64,000 nucleotides of DNA from Bradyrhizobium sp. AZCC 1610 (GCF_036924515.1 NZ_JAZHRR010000001.1:5737001-5801000), one strand, 5' to 3'; positions 1 through 10,700 are shown, numbered from the stretch's first letter. The notes: generated from the letters alone by a model not told the origin. Numbers and translations: made by a program.

Positions 1-467
1 TGGCAGGTCTGGCTGCCGAACATGTGACCATTGACCCAGAAGTCGCCGGTTTTTTCCTGCGAAAGGGCATTGAAGATGCTGCGCGAACCCAGCGCGCGCA
101 ACAATCCGCTGGCGTAGGCGCCGCCGGCGTGATTGCCCTGCCCGCCACCGCCGTAAAGGGCGATACTCTTGCCGCCATACCTGTCGACGATGTCTCGCAG
201 CCGCTCCGCGATTTCTGCGATCGCAACGTCCCACTCGATTGCATCAAAGCCGCCGTCGGCGCGACGACGCAGCGGGGTCGTGAGCCGATCCCTGTGATGC
301 GCATAATATGGAATTCGGGTCGCCTTGTTGCACAGATAGCCCTGTGATTTCGGGCTCGAACGGTCGCCCCGCACTTTCTCGAGGCGCCCGTCATTCACCA
401 AGACTTCAATCCCGCAATTGATGTAACACAGGTTGCAGGCTGTCTTGAGCCATTTGCCGGCCGTCAT
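1..467 (-). CDS. Molybdopterin-dependent oxidoreductase, N-terminal part (runs off window)
   Basis: Reading leftwards from an ATG at 467, an open frame runs to the window edge. The start has a strong ribosome-binding site (AAGGGAGG) eight to ten bases upstream. Residues 11-46 hold the 4Fe-4S motif of the prokaryotic molybdopterin oxidoreductase family: Cys11, Cys14, Cys18 and Cys46 (CNLCYINC then YLCNK). This is followed by the usual segment (KATRIPYYAHHRDRLTTPL) and a region ending in NGHMFGSQTC. There is no twin-arginine signal, so the protein is probably cytoplasmic. Enzymes of this family transfer electrons to or from formate, nitrate or other substrates; the substrate cannot be told from 155 residues. 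The C-terminus lies outside the window. The gene follows the broken TetR gene on the same strand. Confidence 0.85.
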   Translation of the reverse strand, partial: MTAGKWLKTACNLCYINCGIEVLVNDGRLEKVRGDRSSPKSQGYLCNKATRIPYYAHHRDRLTTPLRRRADGGFDAIEWDVAIAEIAERLRDIVDRYGGKSIALYGGGGQGNHAGGAYASGLLRALGSRSIFNALSQEKTGDFWVNGHMFGSQTC

Positions 468-481
468 GGAGACCTCCCTTG

Positions 482-1106
482 TTATGATTTTTCGCAGCGC
501 GTCGCCTTTGTTGTCCTTCGTTGCGGCTTCCGAGTCCGGCCGCCTGCGGTCCTGCGTCCGGCATCGAGGATGCGGTCGGAAAGTTTCCCCGCGCCGACGG
601 CACGCGACAGCACGATCGATCCCACCATGGTTGCGATAGCGCCTGTCGCGATTTGGCGGGCCTGTCCAAGTGGCTCACCGGGAAGCAACTCGACAAGGGC
701 ATCGATCATTTTCTCCAGTTTGGAAGCCAGGGCCTGCTGCTCGCTCGGACTCGATCGTGCGACATCGACGGCCAGGGTTGGAAGCGCGCAACCGTGTTTA
801 GGATTGTCGCGATGCCGGGGACTAAGATAATCGGCGACCAACGCCTCGAAGCGTTCCCCGTCGGCCTTCCCGTTCGCCAGTTTTTTCCATCGCCCAGTCG
901 TTTGGTCCATCGCAAAGGCGATCGCCTCGCTGACAAGCGCGGCACGCGACTCGAAATGGTTATAGAAACCGCCGTGGGTCAGACCCGCGAGCTTCATTAA
1001 CTCGACAACACTGAGCCCCTTCCGCGCCCTTTTGGCGCAAACCGTAGGAGGCATTTTCAACGATCCGATCGTGGGTTTGACGCCTGTGGTCTTCTACGTA
1101 TCGCAT
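482..1106 (-). pseudogene. TetR/AcrR-family regulator broken by a one-base frameshift
   Basis: The natural start is an ATG at 1106 with GGAG just upstream. It gives MRYVEDHRRQTHDRIVENAS and then GLRQKGAE, the first half of a TetR helix-turn-helix domain. At the G run 1016-1019 (minus strand) the frame breaks. One G fewer would join it to GLSVVELMKLAGLTHGGFYNHF, the rest of the HTH, and the ligand domain that ends at 482. Read through the shift, the protein would be about 208 residues, normal for TetR. It lies divergently from the thiolase at 1277, with a perfect palindrome at 1228-1249 between them, so it probably once repressed that gene. The defect may be a real mutation or a homopolymer sequencing error. 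Confidence 0.8.
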
Positions 1107-1227
1107 TGCCACTCCGTGCAAGGTCCTAAGGTGGTCGGCTGCAAAACCGTCCCCATTCCCTCCGAGCAATTCTGGAACCGCGCTTCCTTGAAGATCACGG
1201 CAACATTTCATTGCAATGCTGGCTATC

Positions 1228-1249
1228 TTATATGACTATCGTCATATAA
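1228..1249. promoter_or_regulatory. Perfect inverted repeat, probable TetR operator
   Basis: Two 9-bp arms, TTATATGAC and GTCATATAA, are separated by TATC. The site lies between the broken TetR gene (start 1106) and the thiolase (start 1277), where a divergent TetR operator is expected. A closely related 20-base stretch occurs at 26375-26394, upstream of the iron-containing alcohol dehydrogenase. Confidence 0.7.
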
Positions 1250-1276
1250 CAACACCTATCAACAGGAGAGTTCGCC

Positions 1277-2476
<1,200 letters not shown>

Positions 2477-2571
2477 CACAGCCGATCCGACCAGAAATGG
2501 CTCGGCGAGCGGCGCGAACCGCGTCACTCGCCGCCTTGTGACCTGCCTATCCTATTAGCGCGAAAGTTCCC

Positions 2572-3783
2572 ATGGCTGGCCAGTGCCAAACGACCAAAAG
2601 CGTGCCGAGGGACGTTCCCGTCTCTAGCGGCCTGGAGATCGCAGTTCTTTCCGTCCTGGCCGCCATGGGAACGCTCGCGACCAACATCTTGCTGCCGTCG
2701 CTGCCACAAATTGCGATCTCATTGAATGTCACCAGCGCGGCGGTCACATCCGCCATCACCGTCTTTCTTGCGGTGTTCGGGATAGGCCAACTCCTGGTCG
2801 GACCGCTTTCGGATCGCTACGGCAGACGCTGGCCAGTCCTGATCGGATTTGCCGTGTTCTTCGGCGGCAGCGTCTGGTGCGGTCTGGCAACCGATCTACC
2901 TAATCTTTTGATCGGCCGCGTCGTGCAGGCTGCTGGCGCTTGCGCGACGTCAGTGTTGTCTCGCGCCATCGCCCGCGACATGTTCAGTGGGCCAGCATTG
3001 GCGCGGGCGATGGCGCTGATCATGATCGTGATGTCCGCAGCCCCCGGATTCTCGCCGCTGCTTGGCGGCGCACTCGATCACAGTTTTGGCTGGCGCTCCG
3101 AATTCGCTCTTGTCGCGGCCTTTGCCGCGGCTGGCGCCGTTGCCTACAGCATCATCCTCGGCGAAACCCACAATTCGATCCGCACTCCGCTCAATCTTGT
3201 CGCCATCGCCAGGACCTATGTTGGTCTGATTGGCGATCGGCGTTTCGCCATCCCGGCTGCAACCGCGAGCCTGATCATAGGCGGCTTGTTCTCTATGTTT
3301 TCGGCTGCACCGCGACTATTCATTGAAGCGCTGCACTTCACGCCGATCCAGCTCGGCCTCTTCTTCGCCGGCACCGTCTTTATCGTATTCGCCGCGGGCA
3401 TGCTGGCGACGAAATTGGCACCACGCTACGGGCTCGATCACCCGATCCGGGCAGGACTGTGGGCAACGGCCGCCAGCAGCGTTGCGATCCTGCTCATCTC
3501 GATGATCAGCCCGACCTTCTTGCCGTTTCTGGGCGCGATGTGCGTATTTCTCCTCGGCATGGGCGTTGTCAGTCCACTGGCTACCGCCCGCGCGCTCTCT
3601 CCATTCGGGGAGAAAGCTGGCGCGGCCTCGGCGCTGCTGGGCTTCTGGCAGATGATGAACGCCGCAATCGGCGTATGGCTTGCTGCCACGGTGTCGCATG
3701 AAGCAATGCTGGCGCTGGGCGTGGTGCTGAGCGCGTTTTCACTGCTGGCTCTAGGCCTGTACATGTGGGGGCCGAGGCATTGA
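2572..3783 (+). CDS. MFS transporter, Bcr/CflA-like drug/proton antiporter
   Basis: A 403-residue, very hydrophobic protein with about twelve membrane spans. The loop between helices 2 and 3 has the major-facilitator motif LSDRYGRR near residues 80-87, and the helix-4 to -5 region (GRVVQAAGACATSVLSRAIARD) matches the DHA1 family of Bcr/CflA type. Such proteins export small molecules across the inner membrane in exchange for protons. It lies 95 bp downstream of the thiolase on the same strand and converges with the enoyl-CoA hydratase (24 bp between stops). It could export a catabolic intermediate or a toxic substrate, but nothing in the sequence fixes this. No strong ribosome-binding site is visible before the chosen ATG. 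Confidence 0.88.
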   Translation: MAGQCQTTKSVPRDVPVSSGLEIAVLSVLAAMGTLATNILLPSLPQIAISLNVTSAAVTSAITVFLAVFGIGQLLVGPLSDRYGRRWPVLIGFAVFFGGSVWCGLATDLPNLLIGRVVQAAGACATSVLSRAIARDMFSGPALARAMALIMIVMSAAPGFSPLLGGALDHSFGWRSEFALVAAFAAAGAVAYSIILGETHNSIRTPLNLVAIARTYVGLIGDRRFAIPAATASLIIGGLFSMFSAAPRLFIEALHFTPIQLGLFFAGTVFIVFAAGMLATKLAPRYGLDHPIRAGLWATAASSVAILLISMISPTFLPFLGAMCVFLLGMGVVSPLATARALSPFGEKAGAASALLGFWQMMNAAIGVWLAATVSHEAMLALGVVLSAFSLLALGLYMWGPRH

Positions 3784-3807
3784 TTGGCTTCGACACCGGA
3801 CGGGTTG

Positions 3808-4584
3808 TCAGTCGCTCGTCAGGTTTGTGAAGTCGGGCTTACGCCGCTCGGCAAATGCCGCGAACGCTTCGCGCGCTTCGCCGGTCTGCAACCGCTCGGC
3901 AAACAACGCGCTTTCCCGGTTCATTTGCGCAGTTATCCTGTCCATTTCGCGCATGAGCGCCTTGGTGTGACCAAGAGAACCTGCGGGTCGTTTGGTCAGG
4001 GCTTCGGCGGCCTGCCAGGCCCTGGCGCGCAAATCTGCTGCCGGCACCACGGCGTTGACCATGCCGCAGGCCAATGCGGCCGCTGCATCCATCGGTTCTC
4101 CCAATGCAAACATGGCATATGCGCGGACATGCCCGATGCGGGCAGGCAGCAGCCAACTCGAAGCCGCCTCCGGGACCAACGCCAGATTTACGAACGGTGT
4201 TATCAGCTTTGCCGTGTCGGCAAGAAACACCAAATCGCAATGCAGCAACATCGTGGTACCGACACCTACGGCGTTGCCCTGCACAGCGGCGACGAGAGGA
4301 CGGGTGGCATTACCGAGATTGCGAATGAATCGGAACGCCTGGCTTTCCCCTGTATCGCTTCCACTGGCTTGGGCGCTGAAATCGGCAATATCGTTCCCGG
4401 ACGTGAAACTGTCGCCATCTCCCTGAAATAGAACGACCCGTATGGCCGGATCTCTCTCCGCGCGCTCCAGCCCATCCGACATGGCGCTGTACATGGCATT
4501 GCTGAGCGCATTCTTTTTCTCAGCACGGGCCAGCGTTATCGTCATGATGCCCGCGGTGACTTCGGTTTTCACATGCTGGGTCAT
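3808..4584 (-). CDS. Enoyl-CoA hydratase/isomerase family protein
   Basis: About 258 residues, normal for the crotonase family. The start at 4584 is chosen because GGAGGA lies seven bases upstream; an in-frame start 15 bases earlier has no such site. Crotonase features are the first oxyanion-hole loop (FTSGNDIADF), the second loop (GNAVGVGTTMLLHCDL) and a glutamate in LALVPEAASS at the position of the catalytic acid. It would hydrate a 2,3-enoyl-CoA or carry out a related reaction. The gene lies next to the flavin-reductase-like gene and heads the same way as the beta-oxidation block at 5.4-10.7 kb, supporting a role in ring or side-chain degradation. Exact reaction unknown. Confidence 0.88.
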   Translation of the reverse strand: MTQHVKTEVTAGIMTITLARAEKKNALSNAMYSAMSDGLERAERDPAIRVVLFQGDGDSFTSGNDIADFSAQASGSDTGESQAFRFIRNLGNATRPLVAAVQGNAVGVGTTMLLHCDLVFLADTAKLITPFVNLALVPEAASSWLLPARIGHVRAYAMFALGEPMDAAAALACGMVNAVVPAADLRARAWQAAEALTKRPAGSLGHTKALMREMDRITAQMNRESALFAERLQTGEAREAFAAFAERRKPDFTNLTSD

Positions 4585-4599
4585 CGATCGTTCCTCCAA

Positions 4600-5253
4600 T
4601 CAGGTGCCGTGGAATTCCGGTTTGCTACTGCCAGGTGGGCGCTTCATCTCGAACATGTTTTCCGTCTTGACCTCAAGGTAATCTCCACCACGGCCGGCGC
4701 GCAGTATGGGACGCGCAAGCGCCGTGTTGTAGACACCATCCTCGATCAACGATTTGTCGATGTATACTGCGACGACCTCGCCGAGTACGAACCATCCTTC
4801 TACCTTCTCGCCCCGTGCATTCGCCAGCTGAGAGACCTCGACGACCTTGCATTCCATTGCAGCCCTGCTCTCGCCGACCCGCGGCACAGCTACGTGGCGC
4901 CCGGGTATTGGCGTCAGCCCTGCGGCTTCGAATTCACTCACGCCGTGGTCGAGAGGCGTCGCCGTCACGTTCATGCGCTCGCCCAGATCCATCGTAACCA
5001 AATTCCAGACGAATTCGCGGGTCTCGCTGACGTTCTTGACGGTGTCCTTCCACGAAATTGAGGAGAACCCGATTATCGGAGGGTCGTAGAGGAACGCGTT
5101 GAAGAAGCTGTATGGAGCGAGGTTCAGTTGACCAGCCGCATTGCGTGACGAAATCCAACCAATCGGACGCGGCGCGACAATCGCGTTGAATGGATTATGT
5201 CGGAGCCCGTGGCCCTTTGAAGGTTCGTAGTAGTGGAAGTCGGCCAGATCCAT
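4600..5253 (-). CDS. Flavin reductase-like, FMN-binding split-barrel protein
   Basis: About 217 residues from an ATG at 5253 with AGAGGA six bases upstream. The longer frame beginning at 5319 has no support. The segments FNAIVAPRPIGWISSRN and NLAPYSFFNAFLYDPPIIGFS are hallmarks of the flavin-reductase-like domain, which binds FMN in a split barrel. Members either reduce flavin for a partner monooxygenase or have oxidoreductase roles of their own. The stop is 15 bp before the enoyl-CoA hydratase start, so the two are probably cotranscribed. The nitronate-monooxygenase-like gene upstream is separated by a hairpin at 5323-5346. No dedicated monooxygenase partner is visible nearby. Confidence 0.88.
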   Translation of the reverse strand: MDLADFHYYEPSKGHGLRHNPFNAIVAPRPIGWISSRNAAGQLNLAPYSFFNAFLYDPPIIGFSSISWKDTVKNVSETREFVWNLVTMDLGERMNVTATPLDHGVSEFEAAGLTPIPGRHVAVPRVGESRAAMECKVVEVSQLANARGEKVEGWFVLGEVVAVYIDKSLIEDGVYNTALARPILRAGRGGDYLEVKTENMFEMKRPPGSSKPEFHGT

Positions 5254-5322
5254 AAAATCCTCTTCCCCGAGACTGCCGAAGGCTATCCATTGCCGGTCAA
5301 TCGAGCTTCGCCATAACAATCA

Positions 5323-5346
5323 CCCCACGCACAACCGTGCGTGGGT
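5323..5346 (-). terminator. Hairpin between two minus-strand genes, possible terminator or attenuator
   Basis: A 9-bp perfect stem, CCCACGCAC and GTGCGTGGG, surrounds a four-base loop. It follows the stop of the nitronate-monooxygenase-like gene. On the minus strand the bases after the stem are only moderately T-rich (GTGATTGTTATGG), so termination may be partial. Confidence 0.5.
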
Positions 5347-5368
5347 ATCGCCTCGTTAGAACATCCGG

Positions 5369-6382
5369 CTACGCGATCGCCCGGGCGGCAGCCGGCCTTT
5401 GCTCGGCGCCATCGAGGAAACCAGTCAGGCGTTGACGGACGATTCGCTCGGCATCCGCCATGATACGTTCGATCAACTCCTTCACCGTCGGAATGTCGTT
5501 GATAAGCCCAACGACCATGCCGCAGCTCCAGGCGCCCGCGTCCATGTCGCCGTCGATCATCACTTTGGGATACACGCCAGCGACCTGCTCATGGATGTCG
5601 CCAATCTTCAGGTTTGCGCCCTTCTCGCGCTCGATCTCGATCAGCTCGTCGACCCCCTTGTTCTTCAGCACGCGCTCGGTGTTGCGCAGCGCGCGCATCA
5701 CCAGCACGGTGTCGAGTTCGGTCGCCTTGACCAGCGCCTGCTTTACGTTGTCGTGGACCGGCGCTTCCTTGGTGGCGACGAAGCGGGTGCCCATGTTCAT
5801 GCCGGCCGCGCCCATCGACAGAGCGGCGACGAGGCTCCGCGCATCCGCCATTCCTCCCGATGCAACGAAGGGGATCTTCAGCTCATCTGCCGCGCGCGGC
5901 AGCAGAATCATGTTCGGGATGTCGTCCTCTCCGGGATGTCCGCCGCATTCAAAGCCATCGACGCTGACGGCGTCGCAGCCGATCTTCTCGGCTTTGAGTG
6001 AGTGCCGCACCGAGGTGCACTTGTGGATCACTTTGATGCCGGCCGCCTTCAACGCCGGCATGTACTGCTCGGGGCTGCGGCCAGCGGTTTCCACTGCCTT
6101 GACGCCGCCTTCCTTGATCGCGGCGATGTATTCCGGGTAAGGCGGTGCGGTAAAGCTCGGAAGGAAAGTCAGGTTCACGCCGAACGGCTTGTCGGTCATG
6201 TCGCGGCAGCGTGCGATTTCCTTGGCCAACAGTTCCGGCGTCCTTTGCGTCAGGCCGGTGATGATCCCGAGTCCCCCGGCGTTGGACACCGCGGCGGCGA
6301 GCTCGGCGAAGCCGACATAATGCATGCCGCCCTGGATAATCGGATGCTTGATGCCGAACAGTTCAGTAATCGCTGTCTTCAC
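5369..6382 (-). CDS. Nitronate monooxygenase family (2-nitropropane dioxygenase-like) flavoprotein
   Basis: A 337-residue protein if started at the GTG at 6382, which has AGGAG seven bases upstream. The frame can be opened seven codons earlier at a TTG, but without a ribosome-binding site. Features of the NMO/NPD family are the N-terminal IKHPIIQGGMHYVG, the SNAGGLGIITG loop, GCDAVSVDGFECGGHPGED and the FMN-phosphate loop region VASGGMADARSLVAAL with GAAGMNMGTRF. Family members are FMN-dependent oxygenases on alkyl nitronates, but many annotated ones act on other substrates. The gene overlaps no neighbour and follows the thiolase at 6404 in what looks like one operon. Its role in CoA-ester catabolism is unclear. 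Confidence 0.88.
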   Translation of the reverse strand: MKTAITELFGIKHPIIQGGMHYVGFAELAAAVSNAGGLGIITGLTQRTPELLAKEIARCRDMTDKPFGVNLTFLPSFTAPPYPEYIAAIKEGGVKAVETAGRSPEQYMPALKAAGIKVIHKCTSVRHSLKAEKIGCDAVSVDGFECGGHPGEDDIPNMILLPRAADELKIPFVASGGMADARSLVAALSMGAAGMNMGTRFVATKEAPVHDNVKQALVKATELDTVLVMRALRNTERVLKNKGVDELIEIEREKGANLKIGDIHEQVAGVYPKVMIDGDMDAGAWSCGMVVGLINDIPTVKELIERIMADAERIVRQRLTGFLDGAEQRPAAARAIA

Positions 6383-6403
6383 GAGAATCTCCTGCGTTTC
6401 CAA

Positions 6404-7591
6404 TCAATGGACGATTTCAAACAGACCCGCCGCGCCCATGCCGCCGCCGATGCACATTGTCACCACGCCGTATTTCGCTTTGCGCCGCCGGCCCTCGATC
6501 AGGAGGTGGCCCGTGAGCCGCGCCCCGGTCATGCCGTACGGATGACCGATCGCGATCGAACCGCCATTGACGTTGAGCTTGTTCGGATCAATGCCGAGCT
6601 TGTCGCGGCAACAGATCACCTGCACCGCGTAGGCTTCATTGAGCTCCCAGAGATCAATGTCGTCGATCTTCAGGTTATGGCGCTTGAGGAGCCGCGGGAT
6701 CGCTGCGACCGGGCCCACACCCATCTCGTCCGGCTCGACGCCGGCGGCAACGAACCCGCGGAAGATGCCAAGCGGCTTGAGGCCCTTCTTTGCCGCGATC
6801 TTGTCGCTCATGATCACGCAGGCCGAGGCGCCGTCGGAGAGCTGACTGGCATTGCCCGCACTGATGGTTTTGCCTTCGAAGACGGGCTTGATCTTTGCAA
6901 GGCCGTCGCCGGTGGTGTCCGGCCTCGGACCCTCGTCCTTCGACAGCGTCACCTGCTGATAACTGACCTGCTTGGTATCCTTGTCGACCACCGCCATTGT
7001 GGTCGTGATCGGCACGACCTCGTCATTGAAGCGACCGCCCTGCAGCGCTGCACCCACGCGGCGCTGGCACTCGAGGCTGTATTCATCCTGCTTGTCGCGA
7101 CCGATCTTGTAGCGTTCGGCAACGACCTCAGCGGTTTCCAGCATCGACATGTACATTTCGGGCTTCATCGCCATCAACTCTTCGTCGACGACATGAAACT
7201 TGTTCATGTGCTCATTCTGCACGAGGCTGATCGATTCGATGCCGCCGCCGATCGCGATCTCGACGCCGTCTGATATCACCGAGCGTGCGGCAACCGCGAT
7301 CGCCTGCAGGCCGGAGGCACATTGCCGGTCAATCGTGGTGCCGGCAACAGTCACCGGCAGGCCAGCACGGATGGCGCCCTTGCGCGCCACGTTCATCACC
7401 ATGGTGCCCTGCTGCATCGCGCAGCCCATCACCACGTCCTCGACCTCGCCGGGCACGATGCCGGCCCGCTTCACCGCTTCGGCCATCACGTGGCCAGCCA
7501 GGGTTGGGCCTTCAGTGTTGTTGAGCGCGCCGCGATAGGCTTTACCGACGCCGGTGCGGGCGGTGGAAACGATTACTGCTTCAGTCGTCAT
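6404..7591 (-). CDS. Acetyl-CoA acyltransferase (thiolase, FadA-like)
   Basis: A 395-residue thiolase with Cys91 in [12 protein letters not shown], His350 in [11 protein letters not shown] and Cys380 in [10 protein letters not shown]. Unlike the thiolase at 1277, the RQCASGLQA signature resembles 3-ketoacyl-CoA thiolases that work in beta-oxidation. It would release acetyl-CoA or propionyl-CoA from a 3-ketoacyl-CoA. It stands fourth in a minus-strand run (SDR, two acyl-CoA dehydrogenases, this thiolase, the NMO-like gene) with gaps of about 15-22 bp, so an operon is very likely. The run thus supplies the dehydrogenation and thiolysis steps of a side-chain degradation route; the enoyl-CoA hydratase at 3808 could supply the hydration. 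Confidence 0.93.
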   Translation of the reverse strand: MTTEAVIVSTARTGVGKAYRGALNNTEGPTLAGHVMAEAVKRAGIVPGEVEDVVMGCAMQQGTMVMNVARKGAIRAGLPVTVAGTTIDRQCASGLQAIAVAARSVISDGVEIAIGGGIESISLVQNEHMNKFHVVDEELMAMKPEMYMSMLETAEVVAERYKIGRDKQDEYSLECQRRVGAALQGGRFNDEVVPITTTMAVVDKDTKQVSYQQVTLSKDEGPRPDTTGDGLAKIKPVFEGKTISAGNASQLSDGASACVIMSDKIAAKKGLKPLGIFRGFVAAGVEPDEMGVGPVAAIPRLLKRHNLKIDDIDLWELNEAYAVQVICCRDKLGIDPNKLNVNGGSIAIGHPYGMTGARLTGHLLIEGRRRKAKYGVVTMCIGGGMGAAGLFEIVH

Positions 7592-7605
7592 GTTTGCCTC
7601 TTTGC

Positions 7606-8730
7606 TTAGGCGGCCGCGTCGAGCTGCGCGTAACGCAGCACGTGGTACGCGGGATCGCCGAATTGGATGTTGATGGAGGAGATTCGCTTGAAATAATGTC
7701 CGACATTGAGCTCGTCGGTCATGCCCATGCCGCCGTGAAGCTGCACAGCCTGGTCGGCGACGAACCTTGCCGCGTAGCCGACCTTCGATTTTGCGCCGGA
7801 CGCGAGCCTGGACAGGCCGGGCTCATTGGCTGCCAGGCTCAGGGTGAGATGCTGCATCAACGAGAGGGCCTCCTGATGCGCAATGAACATGTCGACCATG
7901 CGGTGCTGCAGCACCTGGAAGCTGCCGAGCGTCACGCCAAACTGTTTTCGGGTCTTGCTGTACTCCAGTGTCGCTGCGTTCAGCTCCCCGATGGCGCCGA
8001 CTGTTTCGGCGCACAACGCGGCAATGGCGCGATCACGGCAAGCCTCCAGCGCGGCCGCACCCTCCCCGCCGAGCAAGCGGCCCCTTACGCCGTCCAGGCT
8101 GATCTCGCCAGCGCGGCGGCCGTCAATAGTCTTGAAAGTTCGCAGATGCAGATTCGCCGCCTGGCGATCCACGATGAACATGCTGACGCCGTCGCGGTCG
8201 CGCTGGTCCCCCGAGGTGCGTGCGGAAACAATCAGATAATCCGCCCACGGCGCGGCGATCGCCACGGCCTTCTCGCCAACCAGTATGTAGTCATCGCCCT
8301 CGCGTCGCGCCGTCGTCGCGACATTGGCTGGATCGAAACGTGACGCTTTCTCGGTCCAGGCAAGCGCCCAGATCGACTTTCCTGCGATGATGTCGGGAAT
8401 GAATTCGCTCTTCTGCGCGGGAGACCCCTCGCTTTCGAGCAAGCGCCCGGCGAGCACGATGGTCTCGACGAAGGGTTCGACCACGAGATGGCGGCCGAAC
8501 TCGTGCATCACGATCATCGTCGAAAGCGGACCGCCGCCGAGGCCGCCGGCCTCTTCCGAGAATGGCGCGGCGAGCAAACCGAGCTCAGCAAAGGATGACC
8601 AACGCGTCCGGCTCCAGCCTTCGTCGGAGGCAACGATCCCGCGGCGCGCATCGAAATCATACTGGTCGCGGAGCAGACGCTGCACGCTTGACCGCAACAA
8701 TTCCTGCTCTTCAGTGAACTGGATATCCAT
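7606..8730 (-). CDS. Acyl-CoA dehydrogenase, small-subunit type
   Basis: A 374-residue FAD-dependent acyl-CoA dehydrogenase. The N-terminal helical domain starts [20 protein letters not shown]. The middle beta domain has [17 protein letters not shown], and the C-terminal domain has the signature [22 protein letters not shown] near residue 340. The middle domain lacks the usual GSD-type loop of well-conserved members (it reads [14 protein letters not shown]). This is typical of subunits that pair with a second dehydrogenase to form a heteromer, as in bacterial sterol and cyclic-acid degradation. That is a family-level inference. It lies 21 bp downstream of the second dehydrogenase gene, which supports a heteromeric complex. 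Confidence 0.92.
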   Translation of the reverse strand: MDIQFTEEQELLRSSVQRLLRDQYDFDARRGIVASDEGWSRTRWSSFAELGLLAAPFSEEAGGLGGGPLSTMIVMHEFGRHLVVEPFVETIVLAGRLLESEGSPAQKSEFIPDIIAGKSIWALAWTEKASRFDPANVATTARREGDDYILVGEKAVAIAAPWADYLIVSARTSGDQRDRDGVSMFIVDRQAANLHLRTFKTIDGRRAGEISLDGVRGRLLGGEGAAALEACRDRAIAALCAETVGAIGELNAATLEYSKTRKQFGVTLGSFQVLQHRMVDMFIAHQEALSLMQHLTLSLAANEPGLSRLASGAKSKVGYAARFVADQAVQLHGGMGMTDELNVGHYFKRISSINIQFGDPAYHVLRYAQLDAAA

Positions 8731-8751
8731 TCGAGGTCCCGCTTTGCTGGT

Positions 8752-9933
8752 TCAAAGGCCAAGTACCGCCTTGGCAATGATGTTGCGCTGGATTTCGTTT
8801 GATCCGCCGTAAATGCTGAGCTTGCGCGCGTTCAGGTATTTCTCCGACGCGGTATGGCCATAGTCCGGCCCGGGCATGAAGCGGTTGGCGCTCACCGGCT
8901 GCTCACGAAGCGCAAGCCCGTAATTGCCGATCGCACGGTGGGTCAACTCCGTGATGCTCTGGAAGATTTCGGTGCCCCGTATCTTGAACAGGGATGCCGC
9001 GGGACCCGGATCGATACCCCGCGCCATCTGCGCCACCACCCGCAGCTCGGTCGCCTCCAGCGCCAAGACGTCGAGCTCGATGCGGGCGATATCCCGCCGG
9101 AATTCGAGATGCGCCGGATCATCGACCGGAATCTCAGCCTTCACGATTTTCTTCAGCCGGTCCAGATAGCGCGTGGAGCGGCCGATTCCGGCCATGCTGG
9201 TGCGTTCGTTGCCGAGCAGGAATTTTGCGTAGGTCCAGCCCTTGTTCTCCTCACCGATCAGATTCTCGACGGGCACCCGCACGTCCTCGAGGAAGACGTC
9301 ATTCACCTCGTGCGATCCGTCGATGGTGATGATGGGCCGCACCGTGACTCCGGGCGATTTCATGTCAATCAACAGGAAGGAGATGCCGGCCTGAGGCTTT
9401 GCCGAAGGGTCGGTCCGCACCAGACAGAAGATCCAGTCGGCATGCTGGGCCAGCGTCGTCCAGGTCTTGTGGCCGTTGACGATGTAGTGGTCGCCGTCGC
9501 GCACCGCCTTGGTGCGAACCGAAGCGAGGTCGGAACCGGAGCCCGGCTCCGAATAGCCCTGGCACCACCAGTCGTCCCCGGAGAGAATCCGCGGCAAATA
9601 CTTCTTTTTCTGCGCGTCGTTGCCGAAGGTGTAGATGACCGGGCCGACCATGGTGACGCTGAACGCCAGCGGCGGCAGCGTTCCGGCGCGCGAGGTCTCC
9701 TGTTCGAAGATGAAGCGCTGCGTGACCGACCAGCCGGGGCCGCCATATTCCTTGGGCCAGAGCGGAGCCACCCAACCCTTGTTGTGGAGGATGCGGTGCC
9801 AGAGCAGCGACTGCTCCTTGGTCAGATCGGTCTCGGGGTTTGGAACGCGCATTTCCTGCGGGTAGTTCTCCGCAATAAAAGCGCGCACCTCGTCACGAAA
9901 AGCTGCGTCCTCGCTGGAAAGATTGAGTTCCAT
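8752..9933 (-). CDS. Acyl-CoA dehydrogenase
   Basis: A 393-residue acyl-CoA dehydrogenase. It begins MELNLSSEDAAFRDEVRAF and contains the FAD/substrate loop CQGYSEPGSGSDLASVRTKA in the middle domain. It ends with the classic ARKLSIYGGSNEIQRNIIAKA motif. The acyl-CoA is oxidised to the 2,3-enoyl-CoA, with electrons passed to electron-transfer flavoprotein. It forms a tight pair with the less canonical dehydrogenase at 7606-8730. Together they are likely the first oxidation step in this operon. The length matches enzymes acting on bulky or cyclic acyl-CoAs as well as on linear ones, so the substrate stays open. Confidence 0.93.
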   Translation of the reverse strand: MELNLSSEDAAFRDEVRAFIAENYPQEMRVPNPETDLTKEQSLLWHRILHNKGWVAPLWPKEYGGPGWSVTQRFIFEQETSRAGTLPPLAFSVTMVGPVIYTFGNDAQKKKYLPRILSGDDWWCQGYSEPGSGSDLASVRTKAVRDGDHYIVNGHKTWTTLAQHADWIFCLVRTDPSAKPQAGISFLLIDMKSPGVTVRPIITIDGSHEVNDVFLEDVRVPVENLIGEENKGWTYAKFLLGNERTSMAGIGRSTRYLDRLKKIVKAEIPVDDPAHLEFRRDIARIELDVLALEATELRVVAQMARGIDPGPAASLFKIRGTEIFQSITELTHRAIGNYGLALREQPVSANRFMPGPDYGHTASEKYLNARKLSIYGGSNEIQRNIIAKAVLGL

Positions 9934-9948
9934 CGTGAGAAGCTCCAG

Positions 9949-10686
9949 CTACCACTTCTCGCCGAAGGGACGAATCTCCAGTTCAAAGGTCCAGGCGCTT
10001 TTGGGCTGCTGATAAAGCAGCCAATAGGATTCCGCGACCGAGGACGGCGGCATCAAAGCGTCGGGATCATCCAGCGCATTGGGACCGAGCGCCTCGATCC
10101 GCCGCTGGCGCACCCATTCGGTATCGACGCCGGAATCAATGATGAGATGCGCCACGTGAATATTCTTGGGACCCAACTCGCGTGCGGTCGCTTGTGCCAC
10201 GGCGCGCAGGCCAAACTTGGCGCTGGCGAACGCCGCATAACCCGCCCCACCGCGGAGACTCGCGGTCGCGCCGGTGAAGAAGATATTGCCCTTGCCGCGC
10301 GGCACCATCAGCCGCGCCGCTTCCCGGCCGGCGAGAAAGCCGGAGTAGCAAGCCATCTCCCATACCTTGCGGAACACGCGCTCGGTGGTATCCAGAATTG
10401 GAAAATTGACGTTAGCGCCGATGTTGAAGATGCAAACCTCGAGCGGCGCGTGCTTGTCGGCATCACCGAGGAAGGAAATGATCTCCTCCTCTTTGCGTGC
10501 GTCGAGGGAGCGCGCGTGAATTTCGCCGCCGGCCTTCTCGATCTCCTTGACGAGCGGCTCGAGCTTGGCGCCGTTACGGCGCCCGGCAAACACCGTGAAG
10601 CCCTCTGAGGCGAACTTCTTTGCGATCTCGCCGCCGATAAAGTCCCCGGCGCCGATCACGGCCACGGTTGCGTTTCTCTTTTGCAA
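9949..10686 (-). CDS. Short-chain dehydrogenase-like protein with Tyr-to-Phe active-site change
   Basis: A 245-residue Rossmann-fold protein. The cofactor-binding glycine motif is VIGAGDFIGG (residues 10-19), and the usual NNAG is replaced by FNIGAN around residue 88. Where classical SDRs have YxxxK, this protein has FASAK (Phe153 to Lys157), so the catalytic tyrosine is missing. The related protein at 11729-12472 shares this change and also a near-identical ending (RPFGEKW versus RPSVEKW). It is the first gene of the minus-strand beta-oxidation run, 15 bp before the acyl-CoA dehydrogenase. Either it uses a different mechanism or it has another role; NAD(P) binding is still expected. Confidence 0.88.
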   Translation of the reverse strand: MQKRNATVAVIGAGDFIGGEIAKKFASEGFTVFAGRRNGAKLEPLVKEIEKAGGEIHARSLDARKEEEIISFLGDADKHAPLEVCIFNIGANVNFPILDTTERVFRKVWEMACYSGFLAGREAARLMVPRGKGNIFFTGATASLRGGAGYAAFASAKFGLRAVAQATARELGPKNIHVAHLIIDSGVDTEWVRQRRIEALGPNALDDPDALMPPSSVAESYWLLYQQPKSAWTFELEIRPFGEKW

Positions 10687-10700
10687 AGGCGTTCTCCCGG

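Noticed and set aside
8854..10608. 584-codon plus-strand frame
   Set aside because: Antisense to acyl-CoA dehydrogenase and SDR genes with complete family motifs.
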